NCBI GenBank assembly: GCA_022835595.1
Contig: BQUP01000003.1
Coordinates: forward strand, 2,094,975-2,158,974
Reading direction: 5' to 3'
Source of the DNA: Cystobasidium ongulense
Lineage: Eukaryota > Basidiomycota > Cystobasidiomycetes > Cystobasidiales > Cystobasidiaceae
DNA: 64,000 nt
Part shown: positions 1-13,991 of the stretch, one piece after another
Numbering within the stretch: the stretch's first letter is position 1
How the letters are laid out: every line of letters starts with the position of its first letter
Translations under genes and position numbers: made by a program
The notes under the pieces: generated by a model
Told to the model about the DNA's origin: nothing
The model's database searches: none
What the model saw: only the letters and a program-made list of their open reading frames with translations

Positions 1-1
1 A

Positions 2-676
2 TGGGTAGCTTTAGACTTCAATGATGAACTATCAGCGGGATACAGCCATATGCGGGATAGCGATCCTACGAGCTTGAACGACGACCTCGTGCGGACTTTT
101 ACAGTGTCATCAACCCCTTCCATGAAACAACCCGCATCCGACTTCGAGATTACCATACGGAAGGTAGGCAGAGTGACGGATTTCTTGTTCCAAGCTGGTC
201 AATACAAATTCAAGAGAATAGAAGCTGGAATCAAAGGGTTTGGTGGTGATTTCAAAGTCGATACAAGTCTTGGAAAGAGTGCATTCGTTGCTGGAGGCGT
301 TGGTATAACTCCTCTAATGAGTGCTGGACCGGCCCTAGATGCGGAACAGGTTGTTCTATACTGGACCATGCAAGCAAGGGATTATAATCTTGCTTTGGAC
401 TTCTTGACATCAAGTCCACATTTGGCACCTTCCGTCCGTATATACTTTACCAGTACAAGCACTTTGGATGCGTCTGTGAAAGAAGATTTCGACCAGGCCG
501 TAGAAACGTTGACGGAGAAAGGAAGCCAAGTTTACCAGCGCAGATTGAGCAAAGATGATCTACATGAGAGTTTGAACTTAAAACATTGGTACATATGTAC
601 TTCTATCCCACTTCGTACCGCCTTAATGAGCTGGCTCCCAGATAAAGAATTTCATTACGAAGATTTTAACTTCTAA
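2..676 (+). CDS. FAD/NAD-binding ferredoxin-reductase-type oxidoreductase (3' part)
   Basis: The reading frame is open to the left edge of the window, so the 5' part lies outside and position 50 is only an internal methionine. The visible protein has the order of a ferredoxin-NADP reductase module: a flavin-binding beta barrel with VRTFTVSS near the start, then the nucleotide-binding motif AGGVGITPLMS, then a C-terminal Rossmann-like half ending at TAA 674-676. Family knowledge says such modules move electrons between NAD(P)H and a flavin. No ferredoxin-type cysteine cluster is visible in this part. Some fungal proteins fuse this module to a PNP-oxidase-like domain, which could lie upstream. 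No intron is needed in the visible part. The fold is fairly sure; the substrate is unknown. Confidence 0.7.
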   Translation, partial: WVALDFNDELSAGYSHMRDSDPTSLNDDLVRTFTVSSTPSMKQPASDFEITIRKVGRVTDFLFQAGQYKFKRIEAGIKGFGGDFKVDTSLGKSAFVAGGVGITPLMSAGPALDAEQVVLYWTMQARDYNLALDFLTSSPHLAPSVRIYFTSTSTLDASVKEDFDQAVETLTEKGSQVYQRRLSKDDLHESLNLKHWYICTSIPLRTALMSWLPDKEFHYEDFNF

Positions 677-878
677 ACAGATATTTACATATTAAGCCAT
701 CTCAGTTCTATGTAGCAAGTAGCCTGCCATTGTGTTTGATTTAGATACATATTGTCGTTTGTGCTAAATGGTCAGACCCTTTTGAGAAGCGCTCTCACGT
801 GCTTCCTTTTCCACTCCATACCGATTGTCTACTCAGAGGTAGCAAACAACGTACATCAACACATTACACCTCGAAGCG

Positions 879-3332
879 CTAAGCCATTTTTGTCATGTCT
901 GATCCCAGGTCTTTATCGTTGCTGTAGGCGCGCACGATGCCTGGACTGGAGATTTCGCCAGCCTCTTCTTCGGGTTCATAGTAAAGATCTTCATGCCATC
1001 CTTTACGCTCCATGCCGGGTACAGTGCCCACATATCGACAGAGGATATAGTAAAGGCCGAAAGATACGATAAAGCCAACGAAGAAATTGAGTTGGTAGAT
1101 CCTTTTTGCGCCCAATGCCACGTCGGTAGCTCCGACTGCTGCGCCAAAACCGGGTGCATTAGGAATGATTCCACAGATGTATCTGTAGTATCAGATAACT
1201 ACTCAGCATTGCACTGAATGGTTGGCGGAGCTGCAGAAGGTCTGACTTACGCAACGTATGCTCTCCAATGAATTCCCTTCCAATAGTGATGAGGACTTGA
1301 GCTAGACAGCGTGTACAAGTCGGGAACAACAAATTTTCCTCGACGAATTAGATAATAGTCGCAGAAGAGAACTCCAATGATCGCTGATAGGAAGACGCTA
1401 TACGACGCGAGATAGGTTGTAAAGTTGTTGCTTGATTTGAGAAGATTCCATGGGCACATTCTATGGTGTGAAATGCTCGTGTCAGCTTATTTTCACTTGG
1501 AGTTACTGCGCCCCGGAAAGGTCTCGTGCGGTTGAGTATAGAGAGCTCTGCCTGCTACGCCTTGCGCGATAATCACTTACGCGAATGCCTGAAGAGATTG
1601 ACAAATAAGCGATGTTATATCAGGGTGCAGTACTGCGAACGAGACGTACCACGATAACAGCCACGTAACCACCTCGGCGAATGGTCATAAATCGCGGAAG
1701 TAAGGCTGTCAAGTCAGATCCGGCAGAAATGGCTATGAAGAGTGCAAGTCAGCCTTGAACGCTCGAACTTTAATTTGTGCCACCACTTACTGTTTGCAGC
1801 GACATTTGTTCCGAGCTGTGCAATAATGAAAGCAGCCGAGATGAAGAATACTCCCGCGCGAGTACCACTATCATATGGATTTTCTTCTAGCATCTTGCTA
1901 AGCATGCTAAGAGGGTCCCATAGAGCTTCTCCATAAATAGCTTGCGATGAACTAGCTACGATGATGCCGACAAAAGAGACTAGACCAAAGGTCATGGGAA
2001 TAGCTACAACTTGAGGTATAACAGCATTGCTTGGTTTATGTGCGAATCGAGAGAAATCCGAAGCGTTGCAGATAAGTGTTGCGAAATTTGCGATGCTTGA
2101 CATGATGCCGTCAACCATGTGCCAACCGAGTGCGCTGCCGCTGCTCTGAGCTGGTTGATGAATGATGGGACCGATGCCGTTGGCTCGGTGAATTACCCAT
2201 GCCATGTATGAGAGACCTTGAGAACAGTATTTGAATCAATATGTACCTCGGACAGACCCCTGTGTATGTATGCTGCTCACCAGCAATGGGTGCAACAATA
2301 GCTTTGACAGTGAAGAAATGTCTGACTTTCTCTACCGGTAGCCAGACGCATGGGATATGCATAAGGATAAAGAGGAAGAAGCCAACAAAGTCTTTCGTTG
2401 TTGTGCCGCTTGAAGCAGGCATAGAATTGGGAAGGTTGTTATAGCTAGGAGCCAGTGACCGTAGTAGCAGGACTACACATTGTCCACCAATCCAGGACTG
2501 TACACCAGTCCAGATGCTGTGCGGAGGTTAAGTCTGTCAGCTGGCATACGCGCGCACCTGGAGAAAGCAATCTGCAAGAGTCCAGGTTGAACGCACCAAG
2601 CCATAGCAGCTCTGTTGAAGACGGGCCACAACGAGCCGAGGATACCAAAGCTGCCTCTTGCGAAGACAGGGAAGCCTGTATGTAGAAACCGGAAAAGGAG
2701 AATGTAAGCACTTTCCGTCTTCAGCAATGCTACATATCGCAACTTGAGCGAAAAACCATACCAATATGGTACACACCACCGGGTCGTGCTCCCATAGCGA
2801 CTAGAAAGCCTGTGAATGTATAGCCGATCCATACGCCTATTGATAAAGTCAGCAAAGACAACCTTTTTAGTGAGATGAGCCTGAAGTTCCCCACAGATCC
2901 ATGCTTGCCACCAGCTCAGGGCAGGAAGCTGTGAAGTCGGTATCAGAAAGCTGAAGGCGATGCGATTAGACAGACTGAAAGCAAGCTTACCATCGCAGAG
3001 GCGATGTACCATGTGTTCCTGTAGATGTCAGATTAGCAGGAAGTATGGTATCTTCTGCATCTCGATCAGCCCTTACAGATTGCTAGAAGAAATACGAGAG
3101 GAAATGTTCAGACACTGCCCCTGGACGTTACAGGGCGAAAGCACTGGGAGGATAGATCGCCTTACAATCCATCTGCAATCCAGAAAGTTGCAAAGTTGCG
3201 CGCTTTCCATAGTCGCCTTCCTGCTTCTACAGGTTTTAAATCTTCGTTTTCGATGAAGAGCTGCTTGTGATCTAGACCTCTTGGATTTGGAGCTTCCAAG
3301 AAGTGGACGACTTTCTGGGTTTTGACGCCCAT
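879..3332 (-). CDS. NCS1-family permease (uracil/allantoin/uridine type)
   Basis: This is a multi-exon membrane transporter of the nucleobase-cation-symport-1 family (Fur4/Dal4/Fui1 group), which imports uracil, allantoin or related compounds across the plasma membrane. The ATG at 3332-3330 is the first in frame, with a stop eight codons upstream. The N-terminus carries ENEDLKPVE and FWIADGLNTWYI after splicing of exon 1 (3166-3332). Later exons give [34 protein letters not shown] (around 2060) and a C-terminal tail with [11 protein letters not shown] and [13 protein letters not shown], all family hallmarks. There are at least seven small introns, so exon borders in the middle are approximate. 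It is transcribed away from the coiled-coil gene at 4336, and its upstream region holds GATA-type sites. The family is secure; the substrate is not. Confidence 0.9.
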
Positions 3333-4335
3333 GGTTGCCGTTGGGTAGTGGTTATGGAGCTCTCTGGTACGGTCAGACGGGATAATGCAGGGATGGGAAG
3401 AGTGCGAGGTGAGGAAAGTGGAGGAAAGAGAGCGACCTGAGTTCCAAGATTAACAAAAGAAGGAAGAGCTTCGGGAAGTAAGGGAGGATAGAATTAAACT
3501 GTTTCTCCTCTTATCGTGCCCAAGCACTGCTGGGATCGGCAGGGAAAGCTCTCTTTGAATGGCAGACGGGAAGGTGAGTTGTAGCGTATCATCGAATAGA
3601 ACGAGACTAGTAGCGATAAGAGGCGTAAAGAAAGAGGTGATCGTGGACTGTCTCTGTCGTTATCGCGAAAATGGGTGGACGCATTACTTAAGCATGGTCG
3701 TGGTATTATGTAAAGGCGGCTCCCCTTGGAGTACTCTCCGCTGCCGACTTAATCTAGAGCATTCACAGCGTTACCGGAGAGTACTGTCATCTGTCACACT
3801 GTGGTTAGCTGCTTTACGCGGAATGAGGCAAGCCTCACCCTGCATGGACGCGAGACTGACAAATGTGTCAACTCTTGCACTCCGACATTGTGACACAAGT
3901 CTGTGAGTATAGTCAGTCGTACATGCATGTGCTCAGGTAGGCCTGCCTGCAACGTCGCTCGCTTCTTTTGATGCAGCTTTCCTTGTTCATATGCGCGCAT
4001 ATATCAAGGCACGTGCGCGACCATTGAACATTGAAAGGCTTGCTTAACTCGTCTCTTGCAGACTATCATCAGGTTACTAGTAGGGCATTAGTACTCCTCT
4101 TGTGGGCTACGTGCAAGGAGCAAACGACAGCGTCAGTCTTGGACTTCTGTCCGGTGGAAGAGTGCGAGAGAGACCAGGGTAGGCTTTGTTAGATTCCATT
4201 CCACCGCAAACGAGGACACGCCCTTGGAATTACATTCAAGCAAGTCATTAAACAGTGACTGGAGATACACGACACGACACCCTATGCGGTGACACTGCTT
4301 ATTGCGCCGCATACAACTAGCATTAGGTACACGCC
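3333..4335. other. Divergent intergenic region, permease / coiled-coil gene
   Basis: About 1 kb separates two divergently transcribed genes. A 115-codon open frame begins at 3559 (+), but it has no recognisable domain and a splice-donor-like GTGAGT lies five codons after its ATG, so I do not call it a gene. The part nearest the permease carries GATA-type motifs, listed separately. I see nothing else definite. Confidence 0.6.
3510..3665. promoter_or_regulatory. Cluster of GATA-factor motifs upstream of the permease
   Basis: CTTATC at 3510-3515 and GATAAG at 3615-3620 are full GATAAG sites on opposite strands, and GTTATC lies at about 3659-3664. They sit roughly 180-330 bases before the permease start codon. 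Fungal nitrogen-catabolite GATA activators bind GATAAG in promoters of nucleobase and allantoin permeases, so nitrogen control is a reasonable inference. Binding is not shown. Confidence 0.4.
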
Positions 4336-7241
4336 ATGTCTACAGGCAACACGCGAAGCCGCGGCTCAGCCTCCAGCATAACAAGCAATCGCAATAGCAT
4401 CAGCGACAGCAATCAAGTCAGCGCAAACGGCACTTCCAATAGCACCACATCAAGTCCAGCCAGCGCTACAAAGGCAGCTGCTATTGCCCGACAGGCGAGT
4501 ATGGCCAAGAAGAGGCCTTCTCCAGCCGGCAACAATGCGAAGGCGGCGAATGCCAGCAAGGACGCGACAGCATTAAAAGGCAATACAAGCAGCACAAGCA
4601 TGTCGCGCAATGGTCTATCAGGTAGTAGCAGTAGCGATGCTTCAGTCGCATTGCAGGATACTCCCTCGGAATCAGCTACCATAGCGGATGATCTGGATCT
4701 GTCAAATGCGGATACACCTGACGAATTGTCAAGATTGACACGCGAACAGCTGCTTGCCTTGATTGTCAGAGAACGGCAAGACAAGGAGCTGGTGCGTAGC
4801 TCGCGTCTTTCTGCGCCTTCATACCGCGATCCACTGTACTAATGGCGGTTTCTCTGCCACGCATACAGGTCGATACAAAGCTCTCAATACTCTCCACGGA
4901 ACACGCCACACTGTCAGAATCCCGCGCAGAGCTGTTGAAAGTGCAAGCAATACAAGACACCAGGCTGAATGATTCATATGATTCGATTGAACGATTTGAG
5001 AAAGAGCTAGCGGAGCATATGGAGTTACTGGAGAGTACAAATGAAGCACTGAGAGAGGCTGAGAGAATAAGTCGTGATGCGCAGAAGCGTTTTAGCGATC
5101 AGGTGCGTCCTAATTAGCATGCTGCTGGAACGAGAATATCGTATTAGGGTGGACGCTAAGTCCTTACTTGTTTGTGCCTATAGGTCGAGCTCTACGAAAG
5201 TGAACAAGCCAAATGGCAGGAAACTGAACAAAGCCTTCATAACCAAATTAGCAGGCTCAATGAAGACCATCAAGCCTTATTAGCGAAACAACAAAGGGAA
5301 GCTTCATCTTCCGAAGTCGAAACCCAAGTGATAGAAGTGCCCGAAGAAGGTCTCCACTCTTCACGAAGCCTAGCTCTCTCACCAACGCCATCACATTTAG
5401 GTATTGCATCACCCACATTTCAGATACCGGAAAGTACGTTGGAAGAACTACAATTACTTCATACGCGTATGTCAGAATTATCCTCCGAACAAACAGCTTT
5501 ACAAGATGAAATTATAAGACTTGAGAATGAAATGGAGGAAGTACAACGCGTCAATAGTGATCTTCAGGAACAAAATGAGAATTATGAAGTATTAGTCAGT
5601 GAGAGAATGCTAGCTGGCTTGAGTGCCTTCACAGAGTCTCGACTTGGAAGTGGTACAACTGCTGCAAGCTTACAAGGGGACTCTAGCAGGCCACCCAGCT
5701 CTCTCGATAGATTGGATGAGGAAGATGGCTTATCGTCAGATGACGATGATGGAGCTATAGTATTCGAGAGCTCAGGGGATGGCAATCTCTCCACAGGAGC
5801 AGTGGCAGCGAACATGACGCCAGAGCGCATCAAGCGAACTGCGAAGCAGAGGCAGAGCATCCCTGGCTCAGGGGGCGGACTGGACTTGGAAGCCGAACTC
5901 CATAGAGCGCGCCAGGAAGAAGAAGATCGCAAGAAAGCGGAAGAAAAAGCTAAGAGAAAGAAAGATAGAGACAGTGCTGCTAGGAGGAGAGCAAATCAAT
6001 CTACTGCCACGGTTGGAGATAGTGAACCGATACCTGCAGATGTCGAAACATTGAGGCAAGAGGTCAAGCTGCTCCGACAAGAGAACAAGGGAGTAAGCAG
6101 ATTTTGCCTTCGATTGTCAAAGTAAAGGTGATCACGAGCCCTAATGATGTCTTTTCTTCCCTTCCAGCTTTCAACCTATGTCAGTAAGATCTTGGAGAAA
6201 ATCATCGGCATTGAGGGATTCGAAAGAGTTTTGTCTGTTGAGAAAGACACAAAACCTGCTTCTACTCCAACGACGACAGCTCAAACCCCACCTGCGCCTC
6301 CGACTCCAGCCAAGACAGGCCTTCTATCAGGGAGCATATTGCCTCCGAAGCTTCCACCTCTACGAACGCCGTCAGGCGGGGCACCCTCTTCAGCTGCTGC
6401 TCCCCTTCCTTCACCTACTAGTACCGTACCACCTGGCACGGTTGACAATAAGAAGAAGAATAGGTTCTCTATGGATTGGTTCGGTTCAAGCTTATTCAAA
6501 GGTACAAGTACCGAATCATCTACTGCGAGCACGTCGGTCACTACTGGAACTTCGGCGCCTGCGCCTGGCTTAAAGCCAATGAGACTGACGGGGGGACCTG
6601 CTCAGAAGACCGCTACGCCGGAAGAAGACGAAGATGACCGTAGAACGAGGGCGAGAGTAAGCTTACTATTACGTTAAAGGCTTGCGGGACGGGCATCGCT
6701 TACTCTGCTAAATCCGTTTTTATCAAAATAGCTACAAAGTGAGATGCGCTTGCTAGGTATCGAAACGACCTCTAGTCCTGCCACTCAAACCGGATCACCT
6801 GGTTCAGTGAGACTAGGCGCCAATAGGTCACCCGGCCAACGCGGCTCGAGCGGGACCTACGCGACTTCCCCGTTACCTCCCAATTTACCTCCGAAAGAGG
6901 CAGATCTTTCCGGAGCGCAGCGTGATGCGCGGCATGAGACTGGGAGTCGCACTTCCGAGCTCAGTGACAAGTCAAGTGATTCACCGGCTGGTGAAACTGT
7001 CAAAATTAGAGGACATCGAAAGAGACCTTCTGCCTCCTTTGCTGCTGGCACAGTGCCGAGCACAACATCCTCAAGTGACGGTCCGGTACGAGTCAGGCCT
7101 ACCAGTATAGGGCTGGGTCTATCGTATAGCAAAGACTCGCCTACTATGTCTACAGGAAGCGCAAGCAGTCCAAACCTGCAAGCGGGCAACGAGGAGGAGG
7201 ATCGACGAGCTAGTGCAGCTTCCGGGTTGAGCAGTAAATGA
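4336..7241 (+). CDS. Large fungal coiled-coil protein (M-protein-repeat-like)
   Basis: There are five exons, 4336-4791, 4869-5102, 5184-6092, 6168-6656 and 6732-7241, whose lengths sum to 865 codons; intron 1 has a clear TACTAAT branch point near 4837. The N-terminal 130 residues are Ser/Asn/Ala-rich and disordered. A coiled coil follows at roughly 140-270 and again at 285-350. Short conserved blocks are NYEVLVSERMLAGL and LSTYVSKILEKIIGIEGFE, which I associate with fungal proteins annotated as M-protein-repeat or myosin-like, of unknown function. The C-terminal third is Pro/Ser/Thr-rich with SMDWFG. No catalytic or membrane segment is seen. A scaffold or tether is an inference. The gene converges on SLX9 with 133 bases between stops. 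Confidence 0.8.
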
Positions 7242-7374
7242 GCGGACTGTGTTATGAGGCCATTATGTGGATTTGTAGTATCTGCGGGAACGAAGCTATA
7301 ATGCTAGTAATTTTCGTACAACGACAACAAGTAGCAAACCCTTATTGGATGGGACTCTGATGAGATTCTAGCCT

Positions 7375-8362
7375 TCACTGATCTGGCCTTCGAGATTTCT
7401 CGAGCGGTACAATTGTATTTTGAGCGTGCAGACGAATTGTTTCGAATGGATTAGCAGAGAAGGACTTGTGGGCTAAAATAGCTGGTAGGCGGTTCCGTTC
7501 GTCGTTACTGAAGGATCGTGCGTTGTTAGTGTACTATTCGGGTCTAGCTGATTCACATTCCCCAAACCTCCAACTTACAGCATCTTTTGCCGTTGACGGG
7601 CAGACATGCTTTTGTGTACTGTATCCTCGCCAATCTTGTTCTGAGCATTCTTTGCCTTTTCAGACAGCTGTTTGTTCTCCGCTTTGGACCTCTTTGCGAG
7701 GAAGCTTTCTGGAGGTGGTGCTGCTGCTAATTTGCTTGTGGAAGGTCGCGTGCTTGTGGCGGCACTCGAAGCTGGCATACTCAAAGACGATACATCGGGG
7801 ACGGCATCATCCAAGGCAGCTGTCATCGAATCTAGCCCTAGGCTTTGCTTTTCCTTGCGCTTTTGACGCCTGTTGAACGACTTGGAGTACGGCGAGACCG
7901 GTAAGCTGCTTTCAACGAGTTCTGGAAATTTATAAAGTGTGGCATCATAGTCAATAACGTGATTGGGGAAGGTAAGGTTGATAGCTGAACTAACTCTGCA
8001 TCAGGGCTGCTCGCTTATTCTTCTGCTTTGTTTTCTTGTTCGGCTGGATTGGCAAAGTTGCAGCTGTACTCTCTGCATCCTCTTGAATCTGCATTGATCT
8101 GCATCAGGACACTGACCTCGGCGTTGACATCACGAAGACGACAGAGGACTCACCTGGTCCTCGTTATCTAAGTCTTCTGCGTTTCCTGCGCCGGACTCGA
8201 CGGCCATATCCATTTCAAGGTCTTCATCCTCGTCGATTGCCTGGACTACTGGAACTGCAGCCTCGTGCTTGGGAAGACTTGCTCGAGGAGCTTTAGGCTG
8301 TAACGAGCAACATTAGCATCCGCATCGCTTCTGCGGATTTGACATGAGCTAAAACTCACCAT
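7375..8362 (-). CDS. SLX9: Ribosome biogenesis protein Slx9
   Basis: There are five coding exons (8360-8362, 8154-8297, 7995-8088, 7579-7921, 7375-7507), summing to 239 codons, 238 residues. The first coding exon is the ATG alone, followed at once by GTGAGT. The family signature appears after splicing: LPVSPYSKSFNRRQKRKEK in the middle, SARQRQKML, then the C-terminal block NPFETIRLHAQNTIV. Slx9 binds pre-40S particles and helps process and export the small-subunit rRNA in the nucleus. The N-terminal 50 residues are acidic and the rest is very basic, as expected. The start lies only 153 bases from the start of the XRCC2-like gene on the other strand. The call rests on the C-terminal block and is fairly firm; the C-terminal exon would be missed without splicing. 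Confidence 0.8.
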
Positions 8363-8515
8363 GTTTGCTGGAGTGTGGGTGTCGAGTCAAGTCAACAAGC
8401 GGCCAGCCATGCTGCAGGATACTGACAATTCTTTGTAACATGTCTAGATACAGCTGGTCACAGTATCTAATCTAGCAAAGGAACTCAGCGAGACTTCTTT
8501 ACATATCACATCAAT
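8363..8515. promoter_or_regulatory. Compact divergent promoter, SLX9 / XRCC2-like
   Basis: Only 153 bases separate the two start codons, so both promoters and both leaders must fit here. No TATA box is obvious. Confidence 0.5.
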
Positions 8516-9754
8516 ATGTCAGCTAAGAGTCTCCTGGATGGCATTGAAAGCGAAAGTGCCCTTGACGTGAGTTCTCCTGCTCAAGTACCAGCACGAGACC
8601 GCGGAATGCATTGATTTACTTGTTTGCCTGCTCTCGTCTAGTTTCTGTCGGGAATCAGATATCACACTAGTCCTCCTGGTAGTACATACTTCGCACCGCT
8701 CGATGCTATACTGGCCAACTATGACCCACACGCCACTGAAGCCAGCACCCTCAACCGAGGCAATGTGATTGAGATACAAGGTCCAGCCGCATCCGGCAAG
8801 ACGCAGTGCCTCCAGTTCTTCGCTATGACTACATGTCTGCCTCGCGAATGGCAAGTATCGCTATCTGTGAGAGGGAGCTCAAGACCGCCTCGACCGGAGA
8901 AGATAGCAATAGGTGGTCGGGAGAAGTGCGTTGCTGTCATTGATTGTGACGGTCGATTCAATATACAACGAACCTATCATCTCATACACTCACATCTTGT
9001 GAGAAGGGTACAGGAACACGCCGCAACTATTCCTTCATTGTACTCAGCAGAAGCTGCTTCAGAAGCACTGCACGAAGAAACAATTCGAGCACTAAAGCGT
9101 GTACACGTTTTTAGGCCTTCTCTCTCAGCTTCTCTAGCAGCAACACTCCTCCGACTGCCTGAATATGTCATGAAGAGCTGTGAATCTGAACTAGCTTTCC
9201 TGCTCATCGATAACATCTCGGCTTTTTACTGGCAAGATCGGTACCAGCTAGAACAGCAATCTTCTTCTGGCAGGAAGAATCTGAGCAGGAGCAACCCAAT
9301 GTCGCATATCTTACAAGCATTGCAAGAAGTCAGGCAGAGAATGGGAGTGTTGACTGTTATTACGAATTGGGCATTTCCAGCACAGGGTGACCGACATCCC
9401 ACGACCGACTCTCCCTTTTACCGACAACACCTCACCAAGCCGTATCCAACACCTTTTGTACCCGCTCCTGACGGGACTATTTCGGCTACGCCAGTCTTCA
9501 ACGAACACGATCCTCTAAAATCAGCTTCCTCAAAGTTCAACATTACACACCACATCACTTTGCATCCTTCCCAAGTCAAGCCAGTAGCCAAAGACTTAAC
9601 CCTCGAGCATGCTATCAAAGAAGAACCATACCGAGTTATGGACCAGCAGGAATTGGGTAGTATGGCCTTTGTCCGTCTCCCTGGAATAGAAGAAGGAGAT
9701 CCACTAGGTCGATGGGAGTTGGTGGTGCGCGCTAATACTGTAGAAGGACTGTAA
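8516..9754 (+). CDS. XRCC2: XRCC2-like RecA/Rad51 paralogue
   Basis: Two exons, 8516-8566 and 8642-9754, give 387 residues. The Walker A motif GPAASGKT is at about residues 64-71 and the Walker B region is FLLIDNISAFYWQDR near residue 200. An aspartate after a hydrophobic strand followed by SAFYW-DR is the recognised XRCC2 signature and sets it apart from Rad51 itself. Family knowledge: XRCC2 is a Rad51 paralogue that helps Rad51 filaments in homologous recombination. The protein is longer than human XRCC2 (280), mainly through a C-terminal extension and an insert after Walker A. It is divergent from SLX9. RecA-fold membership is near certain, and orthology to XRCC2 rather than another paralogue is likely. 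Confidence 0.8.
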
Positions 9755-10248
9755 GAAGTGAAGATTCGTAAAGTTACGAGACGGATTCACATTATTCTGA
9801 AATAGAGAAGGGCTAGAGCAGTTTCCTTGGGCTGTGGTGTTGATGAAATGTCAGTTCCAATAATCCGGCTAAAGTAAATCCCAAGTGCAATACACTATTG
9901 TGCGGTACGAATGAGAGATGGGATGAGGGTGCACAAAGCAGTCACCTCTTTTGAACAGTATTTGCAGACATGCTAACTGGAATGTAAACGAAACAACTAA
10001 TCAGAGTATCTAGTAAAGGGAGTTATCACACGGCATCCATTTTCTTTTTACGTATTTGGGGGATTAAATATCGGGCTTGGAATGAAAAAGATTTCGGGCA
10101 GTATCAAGGGATATATAAAGCGAATGGGTATATAAACTTGTATTGCCATCGAACTTTGCGTTGAGAGGAGGGCGTACGCTGTAGCATCGGTGATCGTGGC
10201 AGGAAGAGCTAAGCCCAGGAATGTCCAAGCCGACTCCTGCCACTAATG
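9755..10248. other. Convergent 3' intergenic region
   Basis: About 0.5 kb lies between the stops of the XRCC2-like gene and the phosphatase. It is AT-richer than its flanks and probably holds two 3' untranslated regions. I see no gene or RNA signal. Confidence 0.6.
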
Positions 10249-12374
<2,126 letters not shown>

Positions 12375-13655
12375 CTCAGCCCGACCTTTTCACGCAGCTG
12401 GTGTGACGGTGTGTGATTTGTGCTAGCCCGGCTAGTCGAGCGTACACCCGACTAACAACACGCCATTGCCGAGGCCATTGTCGCGAAAGAGGTGCCTCCC
12501 CGACTGTTCTCTTGCCGTCGAGTCGGTCGAGCAAGCGCTGCGTATGTCTGTCTCAGCCCGAGAGCTCGTTCCAATTCGAGTGGCCGCTTGCTTGGCTTTT
12601 GCGTCCAGTGGTCACTGTGTCGACAGGAGACAATGATGCCTGGCCTGCAAATCGCAGTCGTCTGCTGGTGCAGGAAAACAAGAGAGAGTACTAGTTGGGC
12701 TGGGAGATTGCCCTCTTTCACCTCGGCTGATCGAGGTCGACAATTCTTACTTGACAAATATTACACATCTCCAGACCAGAGATGCTTCTAACCATCAACA
12801 CGCTTCAAACACTTGCAAGACTAAATGATGGCTGACTACCCTGCACCAGTAGCTTCCTGTACAAGGCAGTTCTAAAAAACCTGACTGATCTGACCCTATG
12901 CAACATTGCAGAAATGATGGCATCTTCAGAGACCATGATAGCTGGATGACAACAACCTGCCTGGTCATTGTCAGGTTGGTCACGAAGCCACGCCAAAACA
13001 CGATAGCAACGACCTCACTGCCGGTCCTGCTCCCCCAGATACGATGCTACCGCTTGTGAAGCGTATCCTCGTCAAGGCCGTCTCGCACCTTGACTGTAAA
13101 ACAGGCATGCACAGCAGCGATGCGGACAAGTTTGCTGTGTTTGCCCTCGTGCATGATTCAAGCGCCAGTAGTCAGAAAAAACTTGGAGCTGTGCGCACAG
13201 CCATCAAGGCATCGACCTTCGATAGCCACATACCTCGTTCACAGTCGCGATTGGCGCCCGCTCTGGGTCTTTACAATTTACGTGGCCTTACATGATCTCC
13301 GGCCATCATCGGCTGCAATCTACGTTTCTGAGCATCCGAGCCTTTTCTACTTGTACAAGCAGCGGTGGTCTGATTTCAATAAACTCACCGAGTCTAGGTA
13401 GGCTGTACGCCATGTACATTACGCCAGGTACAGCACATCGCCAGGGCGCAGTACCTTTAGCGAACAGGTGTCCACCGCCTTGACCAAGGTCTGGGCGACA
13501 ACCTGTCACAGCCCCTGCCTGTTTTCAAGTATAAGTAGCATGCTCATCTAGCCTCGACTGCCTTTCTTGCCTTTGCTTAACTATCCATTTTCGTCAGTAT
13601 CAGCCGAACTCAAAAAGCGTGAAAGCAAGACAACCAGCAGACAACCTGGCGGCGG
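12375..13655. other. Gene-poor region upstream of the phosphatase
   Basis: Open frames here are short (93 codons at most among those examined on the + strand), lack domains and overlap each other on both strands. The 83-codon frame at 13044 (+) has no recognised family. A TATAAGTAGC box lies at 13530-13539 on the + strand. An imperfect palindrome CTAGCCCGGCTAG is at about 12423. The left part is presumably the phosphatase promoter and leader. Confidence 0.5.
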
Positions 13656-13991
13656 GTGAGAGACATATGTCTGCTTTCAGCTTCTCAGATGCTGATGTGG
13701 TATATCTACCATGAAACTTATTATATTAGGCCGAATGGATCTGTGCCACCCCCATATCCAGTGAACATTGTATTTCGCCAGAACGACGACAAGTCAGTCA
13801 AACAGCCCCCTCCTTATCTCAATGGAACACCAGGCGGAGCGCAAACGGGCGGCAACCAGCGCGAGCCTACCAGCCGATATAGTGCAACTGTGACTCAAAC
13901 TCTGGAAAAGAATCTGCGTGTCCTGGAAAAACAGAAACCAAACTGGAAAAAAAGAAACGAGAATCAAGCACGTAACCGATCCATATCGTAG
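13656..13991 (+). CDS. Possible small Pro-rich protein (uncertain)
   Basis: A 111-codon frame contains two PPPY motifs (VPPPYPVN and QPPPYLNG) and ends in a basic tail. A TATAAGTAGC box lies about 120 bases upstream. I recognise no family, and splice-like sites inside (a CAG at about 13689) leave the true start open. It could be chance in a gene-poor stretch. Confidence 0.2.
   Translation: MRDICLLSASQMLMWYIYHETYYIRPNGSVPPPYPVNIVFRQNDDKSVKQPPPYLNGTPGGAQTGGNQREPTSRYSATVTQTLEKNLRVLEKQKPNWKKRNENQARNRSIS

Noticed and set aside
3559-3906. 115-codon + frame between the permease and the coiled-coil gene
   Set aside because: No domain, a splice donor five codons in, and it overlaps the likely promoter with GATA sites.
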